The notes: generated by a model not told the origin, from the letters alone. 64,000 bases of DNA from Ahaetulla prasina (GCF_028640845.1 NC_080540.1:50326561-50390560); one strand, 5' to 3'. Shown: positions 11,129 through 22,779, counted from the stretch's first letter. Numbers and translations: made by a program.

Positions 11129-11472
11129 CTCTAAATGAAGCACGGTGACCTTAAATCCTTGGGAGTCTTCTTACTCTTAAAGAATTCTCCTGTAGGAGAA
11201 TTGTTGTGTTAGCCTGTTGTTGCAAAAAACCAAATCGGAAAGAGTCTAATAACATCTTTTCCAGTTCACAAAATTTGATGCCTTTTAATAAAATTGGTTA
11301 GTTGAAAAAAGTGCCTGCTATATTCCTTCTGGTAAGAATTTCCAGTATCACTCGTCACGTTCTATGCAAATTATAAAATTGTACAAACTATTCTGTGCTT
11401 GCGTAATGTAATGAACGCAAAAAAAACCCCACCTAATTGAGTGAGAACCTACAGTTGTACAAATTATAAAAT

Positions 11473-11853
11473 TGTGGTTGACTTACAACCACAGTTGAGC
11501 CCAAAATTAATGTTGCTAGGTAAGACATTTGCTAAGTGAGTTTTGCCCCATTTTATGACCTTTCTTGCCATAGCTGTTAAGTGAATCACTGCAGGTCTTA
11601 TGTTAGCCACACAGTTGTTAAGTGAATCTAGCTTCCCCATTGACTTTGCTTGTCAGAAGGTCGCAAAAGGGGATCACATGACCCCAGGACACTGCAACCA
11701 TCATAAATATGAACCAGGTGCCTAGCATCTTAATTTTGAACACATGACCATGCAATGGTCGTAAGTGTGAAAAATGGTCATAAGTCACTTTTTTCAATGC
11801 CTTGTAACTTTGATTGATCATTAAATAAACTGTTGTAAGTGGAGGACTACCTA
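11473..11853 (+). mobile_element. TA-target MITE (family T1)
   Basis: It begins GTTGACTTACAACCACAG and ends GTAAGTGGAGGACTACCTA. Internal blocks such as AAGTGAGTTTTGCCCCATTT and AGTCACTTTTTTCAATGCC match the other T1 copies. The 5-prime inverted repeat is incomplete. Noncoding. Confidence 0.85.
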
Positions 11854-11981
11854 TATTTTCATTAAGTGTTTAGGGTTAATCTAAATTTCGCGTAGATATT
11901 TTTTTTCACAGGAAAAAAAGGAGGCAGAACTTTTTAAAAAATGGTCACTTTTTGTTTTCTTGTTTTTGAATTGTTGTTTAG

Positions 11982-12123
11982 CTACGACAGCAGTGGAACT
12001 TCCAAAGACGAAATCAAGGAGAGGTTTGCACAAACTATGGAGTTTGTGGAGGAATATTTAAGAGATGTTGTTTGCCAAAGATTCCCATTTTCTGATAAAG
12101 AAAAAAATAAACTCACCTTCGAG
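11982..12123 (+). CDS. ITPR1: ITPR1 exon 8 (about residues 818-865)
   Basis: The exon completes an aspartate codon and encodes [20 protein letters not shown] to KNKLTFE. It is in the central helical domain. The acceptor is TTGTTTAG and the donor is GAG|GTAAAT. The exon ends in phase 0. Confidence 0.97.
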
Positions 12124-13423
12124 GTAAATGTTTTATGCATCCAGCTGAGCTGCAAGAACAAATGTTGGTGATGCTAACCATAAGTGATTCAATGGTCAGA
12201 TCGTGCATACATATTTGTATATTTTCTCAAGTCTGCCAACTGATTTATTCATAAATAAGTTGCATAGCATCTGTCCAGCGTACAAATAAAAATAAAAATA
12301 AAATAAAAACCCAGATTCCAAAATGAGTTAAAAGGATGAGGACAAGAGAAGAGAAAGATTTCCTGTGCCAGCTGAAAATATAATATCAATAGTTAAAGGC
12401 AGCTTCAAATATTTTCCAGCAACTTATTCTATTTGCTTAGTTTTATACCTTTCCAACCAGTAGTTTGCCTTGAATGGGAAGTTTGCTAGCAAATTACAGC
12501 AATAACTATGCAATTAGAAACAGCACTAAAATACAATAGGGCACAAATCTCAGTATGCTAATAGCAGTATCTTATTTAATTAAATTTTTATTTAATTAAA
12601 ATAAAATCTTAAAATACCTGAGAGAACAAGGAGGTTTTCATGTGGCACTGAAAAGCCATAATGGAGATGCTGAATGGCCTCTCGTAAAGACTTTTCGGCA
12701 AATTATGTCAGGCTGCCACAGAAATGACGTTGCTCCCGTCTGCCTCATGTAAAAGACCTAGAAAATTTGTCATCTGCTATAAATGCTGGAGATTTTTCCA
12801 AAATCATAGATAGAAGTTTTTACTCACTAGAAAGTGTTTTTGTCATTAAATATCCCTAACATCTAATCAACATGAAAGAAAAATAATAATAATTAAATGG
12901 CTGATAGATGTAAGGATACGTTAAAATGAAAATGTTATTTTGTTATTCTTTGTGTTGTATTGTATTTATTATGTAAATAATAACAGAAAATAAACAACCC
13001 CTCAACACCAGAGAACCTAAATTATCTGGAATATAAAAATCAAAAACATAAAATCTGGGAGGAAAAAACCATAGGTACTAATTATTCAGTACTATAGCAC
13101 TGGTATGTATTTTAGAATAAGGATATTTAGAAACTTTTGTATACAAATATTATTTCTACATTTATTTATTTGTCAGATTTAAGAACTGCCCATCTCTCCC
13201 ACAGAGAGATTCTGAGTGATATGTAGTAAAATATTAAAAGCATAAAAGGAGTATATAAAATATCAATGAGGCTAGGAATGTTAAATGTTAATTAAAAGGC
13301 AGGAGAGGACTTAAAGGGCTGACTTTGGTGTCTTAGACAATTTTCTGAATTTTAAAAAGAATATTGAGTTTGCAAAAGAAAAAATCCAGTTCTACTGATT
13401 ATCTTTCCTTCTTTTAAAAACAG
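12124..13423. other. Intron, nothing firmly identified
   Basis: AT-rich, with short AAATAAA-type simple stretches around 12285-12310 and 12560-12605. The segment around 12620-12770 (GAGAACAAGGAGGTTTTC to GCTCCCGTCTGCCTC) is less AT-rich and could be an old repeat, but no second copy is in the window. Confidence 0.55.
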
Positions 13424-13577
13424 GTTGTGAACTTAGCCCGAAATCTGATATATTTTGGCTTCTATAATTTTTGTGATCTTCTAAGACTAACAAAAATTCT
13501 CTTGGCTATTCTGGACTGTGTTCATGTTGCAACTATTTTCCCTATTACAAAGGCAACAAAAGGGGAAGAAAGTAGAG
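13424..13577 (+). CDS. ITPR1: ITPR1 exon 9 (about residues 866-916), donor side of SIII site
   Basis: It encodes [15 protein letters not shown] to KGEESR plus one base of a glycine codon. The exon ends at residue 916/917, exactly where the alternatively spliced nine-residue SIII insert lies in mammals. The tail KATKGEESR differs from mammals, as expected for this variable stretch. The donor is G|GTAAGA. Reading past the donor gives a short in-frame extension ending at a stop at 13610-13612, which I treat as intron. Confidence 0.95.
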
Positions 13578-13629
13578 GTAAGAATGGCAAGGAAAAGCGG
13601 AGGAGATGTTGAGAGACATTTGACCCATC

Positions 13630-14164
13630 TGTTGTGGCCCGTTGGCTAACCAGCAGAGCTAGTAGCAGAGTCAGATGAGGAGGAGGTTGAGGGAGAACCT
13701 GGGCCAGCTTCAGGGCCTTTGGAAGGCTCTGATAAGGAAACAGCATCAGAGACAGAGGCAGAGCCTCCCCAGGTGGGGAGGACGGAACAAATGAGGGAGG
13801 GGGAAGGAACAGATGGGGGCCATCCCAGATGTGTGTATGCACTGAGTGGAAAAGAGAGGAGAGAAAAGGAAAGCAGTAAGCCGGCTCTCAAGGAGAGGCA
13901 GACACAGATGATAGCCAGCCCCTCCCTGGCTGGGAAATAGGAGGGGTTTGGGAGTGGCCGGTTGTTGCAGACAGCCGTTCGTTTCTAGTATACAGCAAGC
14001 AATTCGAATTTCTTGGCTAAACCCGGGTTTGTTGAGACTAATTACATTTGATTTTTTTTGTTTATCCATGTGAATAAAAGACTGTTACTGCCCTGTTATA
14101 AAAAGGGGTTGTTTTACTTGTGAGTAAATGTCTTATCACTACTTGCGAAGGCTGGGTCAGAACA
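13630..14164 (+). mobile_element. Probable solo LTR (family L1) just after exon 9
   Basis: It starts TGTTGTGGCCC and ends GGTCAGAACA, like the solo LTR at 41026-41576 (TGTTGTGACCC ... ACAGAACA). The GA-rich 5-prime part is also similar. AATAAA lies at about 14073-14078. The flanking pentamers CCATC and GAATC match only partly, so the target duplication is decayed or a boundary is slightly wrong. No coding domain is present. Confidence 0.65.
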
Positions 14165-14284
14165 GAATCAGATAATAGGATGGCAAGGTCTTTAAGACTT
14201 TTTCCTTAGGCCAGATGCGGTATTACATTGCTGTCCACAATCATTCACACTAAGAATTAGAATAGTATTTCCTACAGAAGCATT

Positions 14285-14365
14285 CCAATGTAGGAATTAG
14301 AATAGAATAGAATTGATTGGACACACAAGGAATTTGTCTTGGTGCGTATGCTCTCAGTGTACATA
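14285..14365 (-). repeat. Short LINE tail with ATTCT microsatellite, antisense
   Basis: AGAATAGAATAGAATT followed by ATTGGACACACAAGGAATTT and CTCTCAGTGTACAT is the reverse of the blocks at 46275-46362 and 47846-47938. These share a short 3-prime sequence and ATTCT repeats. Confidence 0.75.
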
Positions 14366-14983
14366 AAAGAAAAGATACCTTCATCAAAAATCTTAAGGTG
14401 CAACACTTAATGATAGTTATAGGGCACAAATAAGCAACCAGGAAACAATATCAATATAAATCATAAGGATACAAGCAACAAAGTTACAATCACACAGTCA
14501 TAAGTGGAAGGAGATGGGTGATTAGAATCTTATTTATAACATTTATAATTTCTACTTGGTATTGTTAAAAAATGTAAGTTTGTTGAGCTTACATGAAATC
14601 TTGCATTTACAATCTTGAGAGTTTGAAATTATGCATTATAAGAAGATCCCAACATTCCTTGAATGGTAATTTGTAGGAGTATCTGGCAAAATGCCAGTAT
14701 AGAGAATTGGTGCAATTTGAGGTTTCTCTTGATTAAGAATTATGCAACTCTAGTTTAGATATGAAAGCTGGCTGGGTGACTTTAGGCCAGTCAATTCCTC
14801 TTAGCCCAACTCACCTCACCTCACCATACAGGGTTGTTGTTGTTGTGAGGAAAATAGGAGGAGGAAGGATTATTATGTATGTTTACCACCTTGAGTTATT
14901 TATAAAAATAATAAATTTGGTGAATTAATTAATTAATTAATTAATTTAAAATATTTGTCTGGGGTATTTATCTGTTTCTGAAG

Positions 14984-15171
14984 GGAGCAATGTGATGAGA
15001 TCGATCCATGGTGTTGGAGAGCTCATGACCCAAGTGGTACTCAGAGGTGGTGGGTTCTTGCCTATGACGCCCTTGGCTGCTGTCCCAGAAGGTAACGTGA
15101 AACAAGTTGAACCTGAGAAAGAGGACATTCTGGTAATGGATACCAAACTGAAAATAATCGAAATCCTCCAG
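14984..15171 (+). CDS. ITPR1: ITPR1 exon 10 (about residues 917-979)
   Basis: It completes the glycine codon and encodes [20 protein letters not shown] through [12 protein letters not shown]. Joining exon 9 directly to exon 10 gives the SIII-minus form. The acceptor is TTCTGAAG and the donor is CAG|GTAAAC. It belongs to the central domain ahead of the second armadillo region. Confidence 0.96.
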
Positions 15172-16776
15172 GTAAACTTCAGATGACACAGTATGGACAT
15201 TTTTATTGATGTCAATTCATTCTTTTTTTAAATTTTTATTTATTTATACACATTAAAACATAAGACAAACATACAACATTTATATATATGTCACTATTTC
15301 TTATGGTTTGATTTTTATTCCACACAATTAGAATTAAAAGTAATCAAATGTTTTTCCCCAACTATATTAGCCATAAGGTAATTGTTGATGAATCTTTTGC
15401 AGTAAATCACTGAATAAGTAGAAGGAAAATATTATTGAAAAGATGAGGAGCAGAGCAATTTAATAGAAATGGAAGCAGGAACTGACATGCTCCACTAACA
15501 GTAGTTCAAAGTCTTCATTTAAGCATTTTTCAGAACCTCTTTTAAGCCTTGCACAGTTTGTCTACTGTACAGTTCTGAGAACATTTGAACACCATCCAAG
15601 TCAACATATATAAAGTTACAGCATATCCTTCGATATAACTCAGTTCTTTCTTGAGATATGCATTCTTGAAAGAATCTTGAGAATTTAGGAAGCTGAGGAT
15701 TTTCATGCCTGCTATAAATCTGTAAGCCTCCCAGAATCACCTTATAGTGGAGATGGTGGCATAAAAATTGATTGAATGAATGATAAAGCTTGGAGTATTC
15801 TTGACTATGGAGAAATATCTATACAGAAGTGATTGGACATACAGATTTATTTTCTGATATCTCTAGTTAGAAAGATCAAGCGTCTTAATTTGTTAAAAAG
15901 ATTTGTACCATTTTTTTGTTGTTTCTTACAAATATTGGTCATCTGTAAATTTGGAATCATTTATATCCAGCACTGATGATAATGTAAGAATTTATTTATT
16001 TACTTCTTTTATTACATTTATATGTCATTCATCTCACTGTTGAAGTGATTCTGGGTGGCTTAAATGCACCCAGTTGAAACTGTATGGTTGTATGGTCAAA
16101 ATATGTTTAATAGAGTATAGTGCTATTCAACAGTTTTAGACAATCTGATTTTTTTTTTACAATACGATACAATGAACATTTTAAGACTGATTACCAATAG
16201 TACTGTTTTTCCACACTTTACCTGGAATAAACAGTGTTTATTTCAATTCTAATGCTAATATAAATCTGATGTAAGCTTCAGTCAGTCGTGAAGAATTAGG
16301 ACCACTAGTTAAGCTGTAGCATAGATTTATTCAAGCCTATGTACAAGAATCTCATCAACTAAAGTTCAACATTAAAGTGGTGCCAGATAAGGCTCAACAA
16401 AATTCGGGAGGAATTGGACTTGGAGCCCTTGTGGGAATGCAACTGCTCTAAGCTGATGGTGCATTTAACTCTGTCCCCTAGCAATGTCAGCTCTGCTTCT
16501 ACTGCTCCTTCTCAACCTTAAAAAAGAAGGCAACCTTCAGATTTACAGTTTTTTGATTATCTTTAGAGGTCTCAGAACTGCATGAAGCTTTGCTTCTGTT
16601 GTTCCCCTCTCAAATCACTATTGATTCAAATTAAATTTCTTCATATGTCAGTTGATTTTAAGTATAGAAAATAACCTCAGTTACTTAATATACTTCAAAA
16701 ATTTATTTGTTGTTTCTGTTTATATCATGTGCTTTCTGGCTAAGGTTCACGGATACTTGAAATGTGTCAAACCTAA
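15172..16776. other. Intron, no feature seen
   Basis: AT-rich intron with poly-T and TTTATT runs (15222-15243, 16149-16158). No repeat shared with the rest of the window, hairpin or coding remnant was recognised. Confidence 0.6.
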
Positions 16777-17168
16777 TGTCAGCATTCCAGAAAAAAAACC
16801 CACCCCAAGTAAAACTCCGAAGCAAGTATCTTTTCAAAGTTCTATTTACTAGGATAGGTAAACCGGCACATCTGAAAAACCCAAATCTAAGAGGTCCAGG
16901 TTTTCCCTCAGACAATCAAAAAACCCCAAAACCATCCCCTGACTCCACAGTTGATCACATGCTCCAATCGCCAACCGTCCCATCTCGAAACAGCACTCTG
17001 ACCACTCCTTCTCCAGATGCAGGATCGGCCTGACCTTACCGACAGGAAAAATGCTATTATGTCTAAAGACAACCCCTCTACTAAATCCCCCCCCATCTCC
17101 TACTTCCCCACACATGAGAAAGTGGCAGCACGGAAGCTTCCGGCCTAATATGGCATCCAAAGCTGACA
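16777..17168 (-). mobile_element. Solo LTR (family L2) with perfect 5-bp duplication
   Basis: TGTCAGCATTCC at one end and AAAGCTGACA at the other are inverted termini. CCTAA flanks both sides (16772-16776 and 17169-17173). The polyadenylation-like signal would be on the minus strand, so I infer antisense orientation. Related copies lie at 36316-36685 and 57397 onward. No internal retroviral coding region remains. Confidence 0.85.
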
Positions 17169-17276
17169 CCTAAGATCCATCAAATGTTTAAGCTCATTGG
17201 TCTCTTGGAATACAACCTGGATAAAATTGTATTATTAATGTTGTTTTCATTTTTGTTCAAATGTTGGAACCACCAG

Positions 17277-17412
17277 TTTATTTTGAATGTGAGATTGGAT
17301 TACCGAATCTCATGCCTTCTGTGTATATTTAAACGAGAATTTGATGAAAGCAACGCACAGACATCTGATTCACCTTCAGGGAGCAATAATCAAGAAATGC
17401 CAAATGTACCAG
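17277..17412 (+). CDS. ITPR1: ITPR1 exon 11 (about residues 980-1025)
   Basis: It encodes [20 protein letters not shown] and then a serine- and asparagine-rich linker ending NVPG. The linker varies between species. The acceptor is CACCAG and the donor is G|GTTAGT. A solo LTR ends 108 bp upstream of this exon. Confidence 0.95.
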
Positions 17413-17801
17413 GTTAGTAATTTGAATATTATTGTATTACAGAGTGCGAGCAAAAAAAAGTTTCAGTTTGGGAAATGCTGTTTTCTCTCTTATGGATGAT
17501 GGATCCCTTCCAAAGAGATTCCCCTCACTCATTAAAAAGAGGCAGTACCGAAAGTATTGTCCCATTGTTTTTAAGATTTATGAGATGGTTTTAAGGCTAT
17601 TGGTGCTGCATTTTGTGTCACAAAAGCTTAAATAGAGCCATTTTCATATTGATGTTTTGCATTAACATTTGAAATACGTTTGGACAGTTTCAACTTTTTT
17701 CCCACTGACTTTTTTTATGAAAATATTTTTATTTTGCCTTGGACAAGTTTAGCACATTCTTTTCCAGTCTAACACACTAAAAATGTTCTGTAATACCCTG
17801 T

Positions 17802-17935
17802 TTCCCCTAAAATAAGACATCCCCTGATAATAAGCCCAATCGGGCTTTTGAGCGCATGGCAGTAAGGCCAAGCGCTTATTTCAGGGTTCAAAAAAAATAT
17901 AAGACAGGGTCTTATTTTCAGGGAAACACGGTATT
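17802..17935. mobile_element. TA-target MITE (family T2)
   Basis: Ends TACCCTGTTTCCCCTAAAAT and TTTTCAGGGAAACACGGTA are inverted repeats with TA at the margins. The interior carries repeated AATAAG/CTTATTT blocks. A longer relative is at 60560-60856. Confidence 0.8.
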
Positions 17936-18718
17936 GATTTTAGTCAGTATAAATAGCAATATTTTGTAGGTTATTTCTTGTGGCAATTAGTAACTACAGC
18001 AGCTCAGAATAAAATAAAGCAACATTCCACTTTCTAAGCAAAGTAGATGTTACGGCAATTGGCTACCATATTGTATGTTGCAAAAGATGTACGTGTGGAT
18101 TAAATTAAGATTCCTTATATCTTTGGACTGGCATTGAGAGTTGCAGTCCCATATATCTGGAAGAAGCCTTCTTGGGGAAGGTGTTTAAATGTTGTAATCA
18201 ATATATTTTGACTTACGCACTTGCTTCAAGTTAGATCTTCAAGTTGAGATCTTCAAGTTACTGATACATCTACTGTTTCTATATTTTGTATATATTCATA
18301 AGCCAGTATCTTTTCACATACGAATTCATGAATGCATAGTATTAGGGGGAAAAAAGCACAGATGGGTAATGTACAAGTTACTTATTCATCTTCTGCTGAA
18401 CAGGGAAAATGACAAGAGTTTGTTTTAAAATATTCTTTTAAAAAATAGAGCATCATCTGCTACTACCTCCCTGTCTTAGTATAAACTGTTCCATTAAGCA
18501 ATATCTGTGCAAACTGTTTACATTCCCTCACTAGCTTAATTTATATAATTCTTTTTCAGTTTTGAAGCAGAGAAAACTGCCTTTCTTGTTAAGTGTAGGT
18601 TCTTACAACTCACTTATTTTATTCTACAGAAAGGGGGGAAAAAGTGGTGGCTTGATTTGAATTATTGTTTTATTGTTCTGAACTCGGCATAGACCACATT
18701 ATTTGTTTTCCTTTACAG

Positions 18719-18773
18719 GTGCTCTTGACTTTGAAAATATTGAAGAACAAGCAGAAGGGATATTTGGAGGCAG
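18719..18773 (+). CDS. ITPR1: ITPR1 exon 12 (about residues 1025-1043), GA donor
   Basis: This short exon encodes ALDFENIEEQAEGIFGG plus two bases of a serine codon, following the strong acceptor TTTACAG. To join in frame with exon 13 (T|GAAGAG, residues SEENTPL) the donor must lie after GGCAG at 18773, but the intron then starts GAAAGT, not GT. The nearest GT, at 18778, would add four bases and create a stop at the start of exon 13. Either this is a rare GA-AG intron or the sequence carries an error or a mutation at the second intron base. Confidence 0.88.
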
Positions 18774-19094
18774 GAAAGTAAACTATGGCAATTTGTATTC
18801 TTTTGTTCTCAACTATATGTAAAACAGTTTCTGGAAACCTAATGTTCATAGTTTTAAAGGATAAATTTTGGGGGTTCATAGTACATTACTGGTGTGCCCA
18901 TGGGCATCTCTTTTGTTACCCTCCAGGACTCTTTTCTGATTGAGCGTACCATCTTGGCAACCGTTTCCCGAGAATGGAATATGAATATGTTCTCAAAAGT
19001 ACAGATGTATCTACCTGGCCAAAACGTTTATTTGAGCATTCAAATCGCTCAAATAAACCAATTATTTGAGAATCCGCTTAGTTACATACAAGCC

Positions 19095-19160
19095 TTACCT
19101 TCTACCTTACCTTACCTTACCTTACCTTACACTACACTACACTACCTTACATTACCTTCC
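19095..19160. repeat. CCTTA/CACTA pentamer microsatellite
   Basis: Tandem TACCT/TTACC units run from about 19095, change to ACTAC units, then back. They lie in the intron between exons 12 and 13. A 12-bp inverted repeat (GTTTATTTGAGC, 19026-19058) lies just upstream. Confidence 0.85.
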
Positions 19161-19512
19161 TTTGAAAACACAATTGAAAGTTACAAACATGAGAGTTTTG
19201 GAAGTATGTAGAGTAGATATCGAAGCATAAACAGCAGACCAAAAAGCTAGAAACATAATTAATCATTTTATAATTACTTTGTTAAAACATATTCTAGAAG
19301 TATGCAAAGTTGAGAAAGTTGCTAATGAAGAAGCTGTCATTCATTTTCCACTGGTGATTAAATATTTGACTTTATATCCAGTTTTAAGAGCATTTTTAGT
19401 GCTCTTTTTCTCCAGATGAAGTACAGTCAGGGAAACTGGGTTGTCCTTAAGCTTACTTAAAAAGTAAGAGTTCTTACTTTCATTTTAATGTTGCTATATT
19501 TTGTGTTTTCAG

Positions 19513-19678
19513 TGAAGAGAATACACCCCTAGATTTGGATGATCATGGCGGCAGAACTTTCCTGAGAGTTTTGCTCCATTTAACAATGCATGACTATCCT
19601 CCACTAGTATCTGGGGCACTTCAACTACTGTTCAGACACTTTAGTCAGAGGCAAGAAGTCCTCCAGGCTTTTAAACAG
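19513..19678 (+). CDS. ITPR1: ITPR1 exon 13 (about residues 1043-1098)
   Basis: It completes a serine codon and encodes [20 protein letters not shown] to EVLQAFKQ. The acceptor TGTTTTCAG and donor CAG|GTAAAT are consensus. Here the helical central domain meets the second armadillo region. Confidence 0.97.
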
Positions 19679-19766
19679 GTAAATGCAGCTGTATGATGTT
19701 CTCTATTGGCTTTGAAATATGTAGAGCAAGTGCATATTGCAACTAACCAATTTCAATTCATGTAAG

Positions 19767-19937
19767 GTTCAACTGCTTGTTACCAGCCAAGATGTTGACA
19801 ATTACAAGCAGATAAAGCAAGATTTGGATCAGCTGAGGTCCATTGTTGAAAAATCGGAACTCTGGGTATACAAAGGACAGGGGCCTGATGAAGCTGCAGA
19901 TGTAACAACAGGAGAAAATGAACACAAGAAAAAGGAG
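19767..19937 (+). CDS. ITPR1: ITPR1 exon 14 (about residues 1099-1155)
   Basis: Fifty-seven codons run from [20 protein letters not shown] to ENEHKKKE. The acceptor ATGTAAG has a poor pyrimidine tract. The donor is GAG|GTAAGA. The C-terminal charged stretch [13 protein letters not shown] is a variable linker. It is followed by a 6.3 kb intron holding an antisense LINE. Confidence 0.95.
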
Positions 19938-21480
19938 GTAAGAAAAGAACTTTTATCAATGCTGCCTAGGAGCTGCAATGCGCCCCCCTCCCGACTTGGA
20001 ATGTTAGTCACAGCCTAAGTTCGATAACTATAAAAATATTAAGAATCAGTATAAAACAGTCAGTATTGTATGTTTGAGAGCCCTAGTTTCTATATAATCT
20101 AGATGTAGTTGAATGGATCTTCTGGTACTGTATAATGTAGTTTTTCCAAAAATCAAATAAATAGATAAAATACATTTTTACTATTATTTTAATGAAATAA
20201 GTATTCTCCTTCTTGCTGTGTAAAATGTATTGACAGATTAGTGTTATGTTTTCAAACATATTATCTTTGAAATACTGAGCCAAACTATTTCTGTCCTCCA
20301 GTCCCATCAAGTTTGATTACTAAAGCCCATTTTTTAGCCAGAGGTCCCCCAGTTCTCTTCTTCTTTTGCAAATGTTCTTGTGAACACTTTTTATTTCAAC
20401 CAGTAACTCGAGTAGTAGTTTTTTTTCACTTCTGAAATAGATTCTGGGAACAGCCTCCTGTTCTCTTTTCTTTTCTTGGATTCTCATTGCAGAAACAACT
20501 GTATAACTACATAACGGTAGAAAAAGGAAGGGAACCTAAGATCACTTGTATTATATAAGAGCGGCATTTTTATAATCTTGGATTTAAATCTGAAGCATAA
20601 CTATTCAGAGACGTAATGTTTGACTTGCAAATATGTGTGTATATACATAATAATTATATGTTCTGCAAAGTCTAGAATTGATTGTTCTGTACCATTAATT
20701 TTTTGTTTATTACATTCAATCTCATCCCATTTAATATCTTCCCATTGTCTTCTTCCTAAGAAATATTTTTATGGTCCAAACCTTATACAGTAAGGTTATC
20801 CCTTATCCCAGTTTGTTAGAGTCTAAATCTGCTGAATATGATTAAGATTCATACTTGTGTCTTAATCTGATTTCCCTTATTAACAACCTAATGATTATTA
20901 AACCAAAATGTGCAACATGAAACAATCCTAAAATGAGGTGTACCTACAGTAATTTTGTATTTCCAGCATTCAGAACCTGAAATCGATTCTTATTATTCAT
21001 CACCCTGGGATGTCCAATGAAACAAATATAGTATTTTGTAGATTTAACCACATCTTAAAATCACGCCATACTGATTAAACATCTTTTAAAATTCATCCCA
21101 CTGATATTCCAACCAATAGAAGAGAACGTGTGTAGCTCAGGGTTGAACTGTGGAGTCCTCTGTGCTTTGTTCTTTGCTTGCCCACATTTCATAACCAAGT
21201 GCCACTCATATTCTAACTCTTCACTTCAATCTATAGTATGCAATTATTATAGTAGCTCTTTTTTAAGTTGTACATAACATTTAACTAGTTTTAAGAACTT
21301 CTAAAACCTTTCCCAATAATACCCATAGTCTAGGAGTTTTACCTATTGCTTTGTGTTAGGTCTAAAGCGTAAACTCAAAAGTTCTTTTCTCTGAATACTC
21401 TGTCATTTGGCAAAGTTAAGTGACCAAAACACATCTTAATGCTGAGAACTGTAGCTGAACAACTCTTGGAAAGACCAAAT
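19938..21480. other. Intron, no feature seen
   Basis: AT-rich intron. No other copy in the window, no coding remnant and no notable fold was recognised in this 1.5 kb stretch. Confidence 0.6.
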
Positions 21481-21481
21481 C

Positions 21482-21483
<2 letters not shown>

Positions 21484-21521
<38 letters not shown>

Positions 21522-21537
21522 GAGAGCGAGAGAGAGC
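21484..21537. repeat. AC microsatellite with short AG run
   Basis: An uninterrupted CA run of about 17 units is followed by an AG-rich stretch (AGAGAGCGAGAGAGAG). Confidence 0.95.
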
Positions 21538-21669
21538 TTCTTGACCAAGTGCTAAAATGGTCTAACTTAGACACACCATGAAGTAAGGCTGAGAAATTGT
21601 GCCATTTATTTTTTATTAAAATCTACAGCTCATAAATACAAAATTCTTTTAGTTTTAAAAAATAAAGTA

Positions 21670-22107
21670 CCATATTTTTCGGAGTATAAGACATACCATT
21701 TTTCCCCAAAAAAGAGAGTGAAAATCTGGGTATGTCTTATACTCCGAATGTAGCCCCGCCCAGCTTCTCAAATGGAGGTTTCAGAGGCTGAAAAAAGCCC
21801 CCACCCAGAGGTTCAGAAAAGAAGCCTCCAAACAGAGCTTCAGAGATTTTTTTTCTGAAGCTGTTTTGGAGGCTTTCAGAGGCAGAAAAAAAAGTTTTTT
21901 CTGAAACTGAGTTTCAGAAGTTTCAGAGGCAGAAAAAAAAGTTAAAAAGCAAGGCACCGAGCTTACAACCAAGGAACCTGTTGCTAAAATTCTCCTCTGG
22001 GAACAGCTGATTGGGGTATTCCGGGAGGCTGATCCACCTGCCAATCAGCTGTTTTCTTATTTTCTTCCCCAAAAACTAAGGTGCGTCTTATACTTCAAAA
22101 AATATGG
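21670..22107. mobile_element. TA-target MITE (family T3)
   Basis: CCATATTTTTCGGAGTATAA at the left returns inverted at the right as TTATACTTCAAAAAATATGG, with TA on both sides (21668-21669 and 22108-22109). A second internal copy of the arm lies at 21731-21748. The interior has repeated CAGAGGCAGAAAAAA and TTTCAGA blocks. Tc1-Mariner type is inferred from the TA target. Confidence 0.85.
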
Positions 22108-22779
22108 TATTTTGGCATAAATATGAACAGTCAACTTTCCAATAATATGTTAATGTAAAGAGTAAAAAAACTACATCTTCATGTTATAGAGTTAATAAAG
22201 TACTGATATTTCTTTTTTACTAGATTTTTTACTCTAAAATTGGAATATCTCCTGTCATATTAACATTATTGCTTCATTTAAATCCATATGCAAATTAATT
22301 CAGCAAATTCATCCTTGGTTATGTGCCATAAACTGAAAGAAAAATGTTTAGTGGCATGGTGAGAAAATATTGGCTTAGACATGTATGTGTGCAATGTCAG
22401 CATGTCTCAATCTTTAGTCTGTAATAATAGCATTAAACATACAGTACTAAAACCTAAGTGGTAATTGAAACATTGCTATAATATTACTGTAAGGTTGACA
22501 GAAAGGTAAGAATATTGGGCTACATGCCTTCAATAACTATTTCTAGATACTTAATGATATTTATTTTATTTATTTATTTATTAAATTTGTATACCGCCCT
22601 TCTCCCGAAGGACTCAGGGCGGTTCACAGCCAAGTAAAATAGACAATATATAAATACAATTTAAAATACACTTAAAAAACTTATTAAAATTGGCCATAAT
22701 TAAAATTTAAAACTAAAACCCATTTAAAAACCCATAAATTTAAAAAACTAACCCAGGCCAGCGCAAATAAATAGGTAAG

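Noticed and set aside
7560..11450. Possible repeat pair at 7575-7625 and 11395-11450
   Set aside because: The similarity is short and interrupted, below what can be told from chance by eye.
13578..13612. Extension of exon 9 past its donor as the SIII insert
   Set aside because: The frame gives an unrelated basic string and a stop, and GTAAGA is a good donor.
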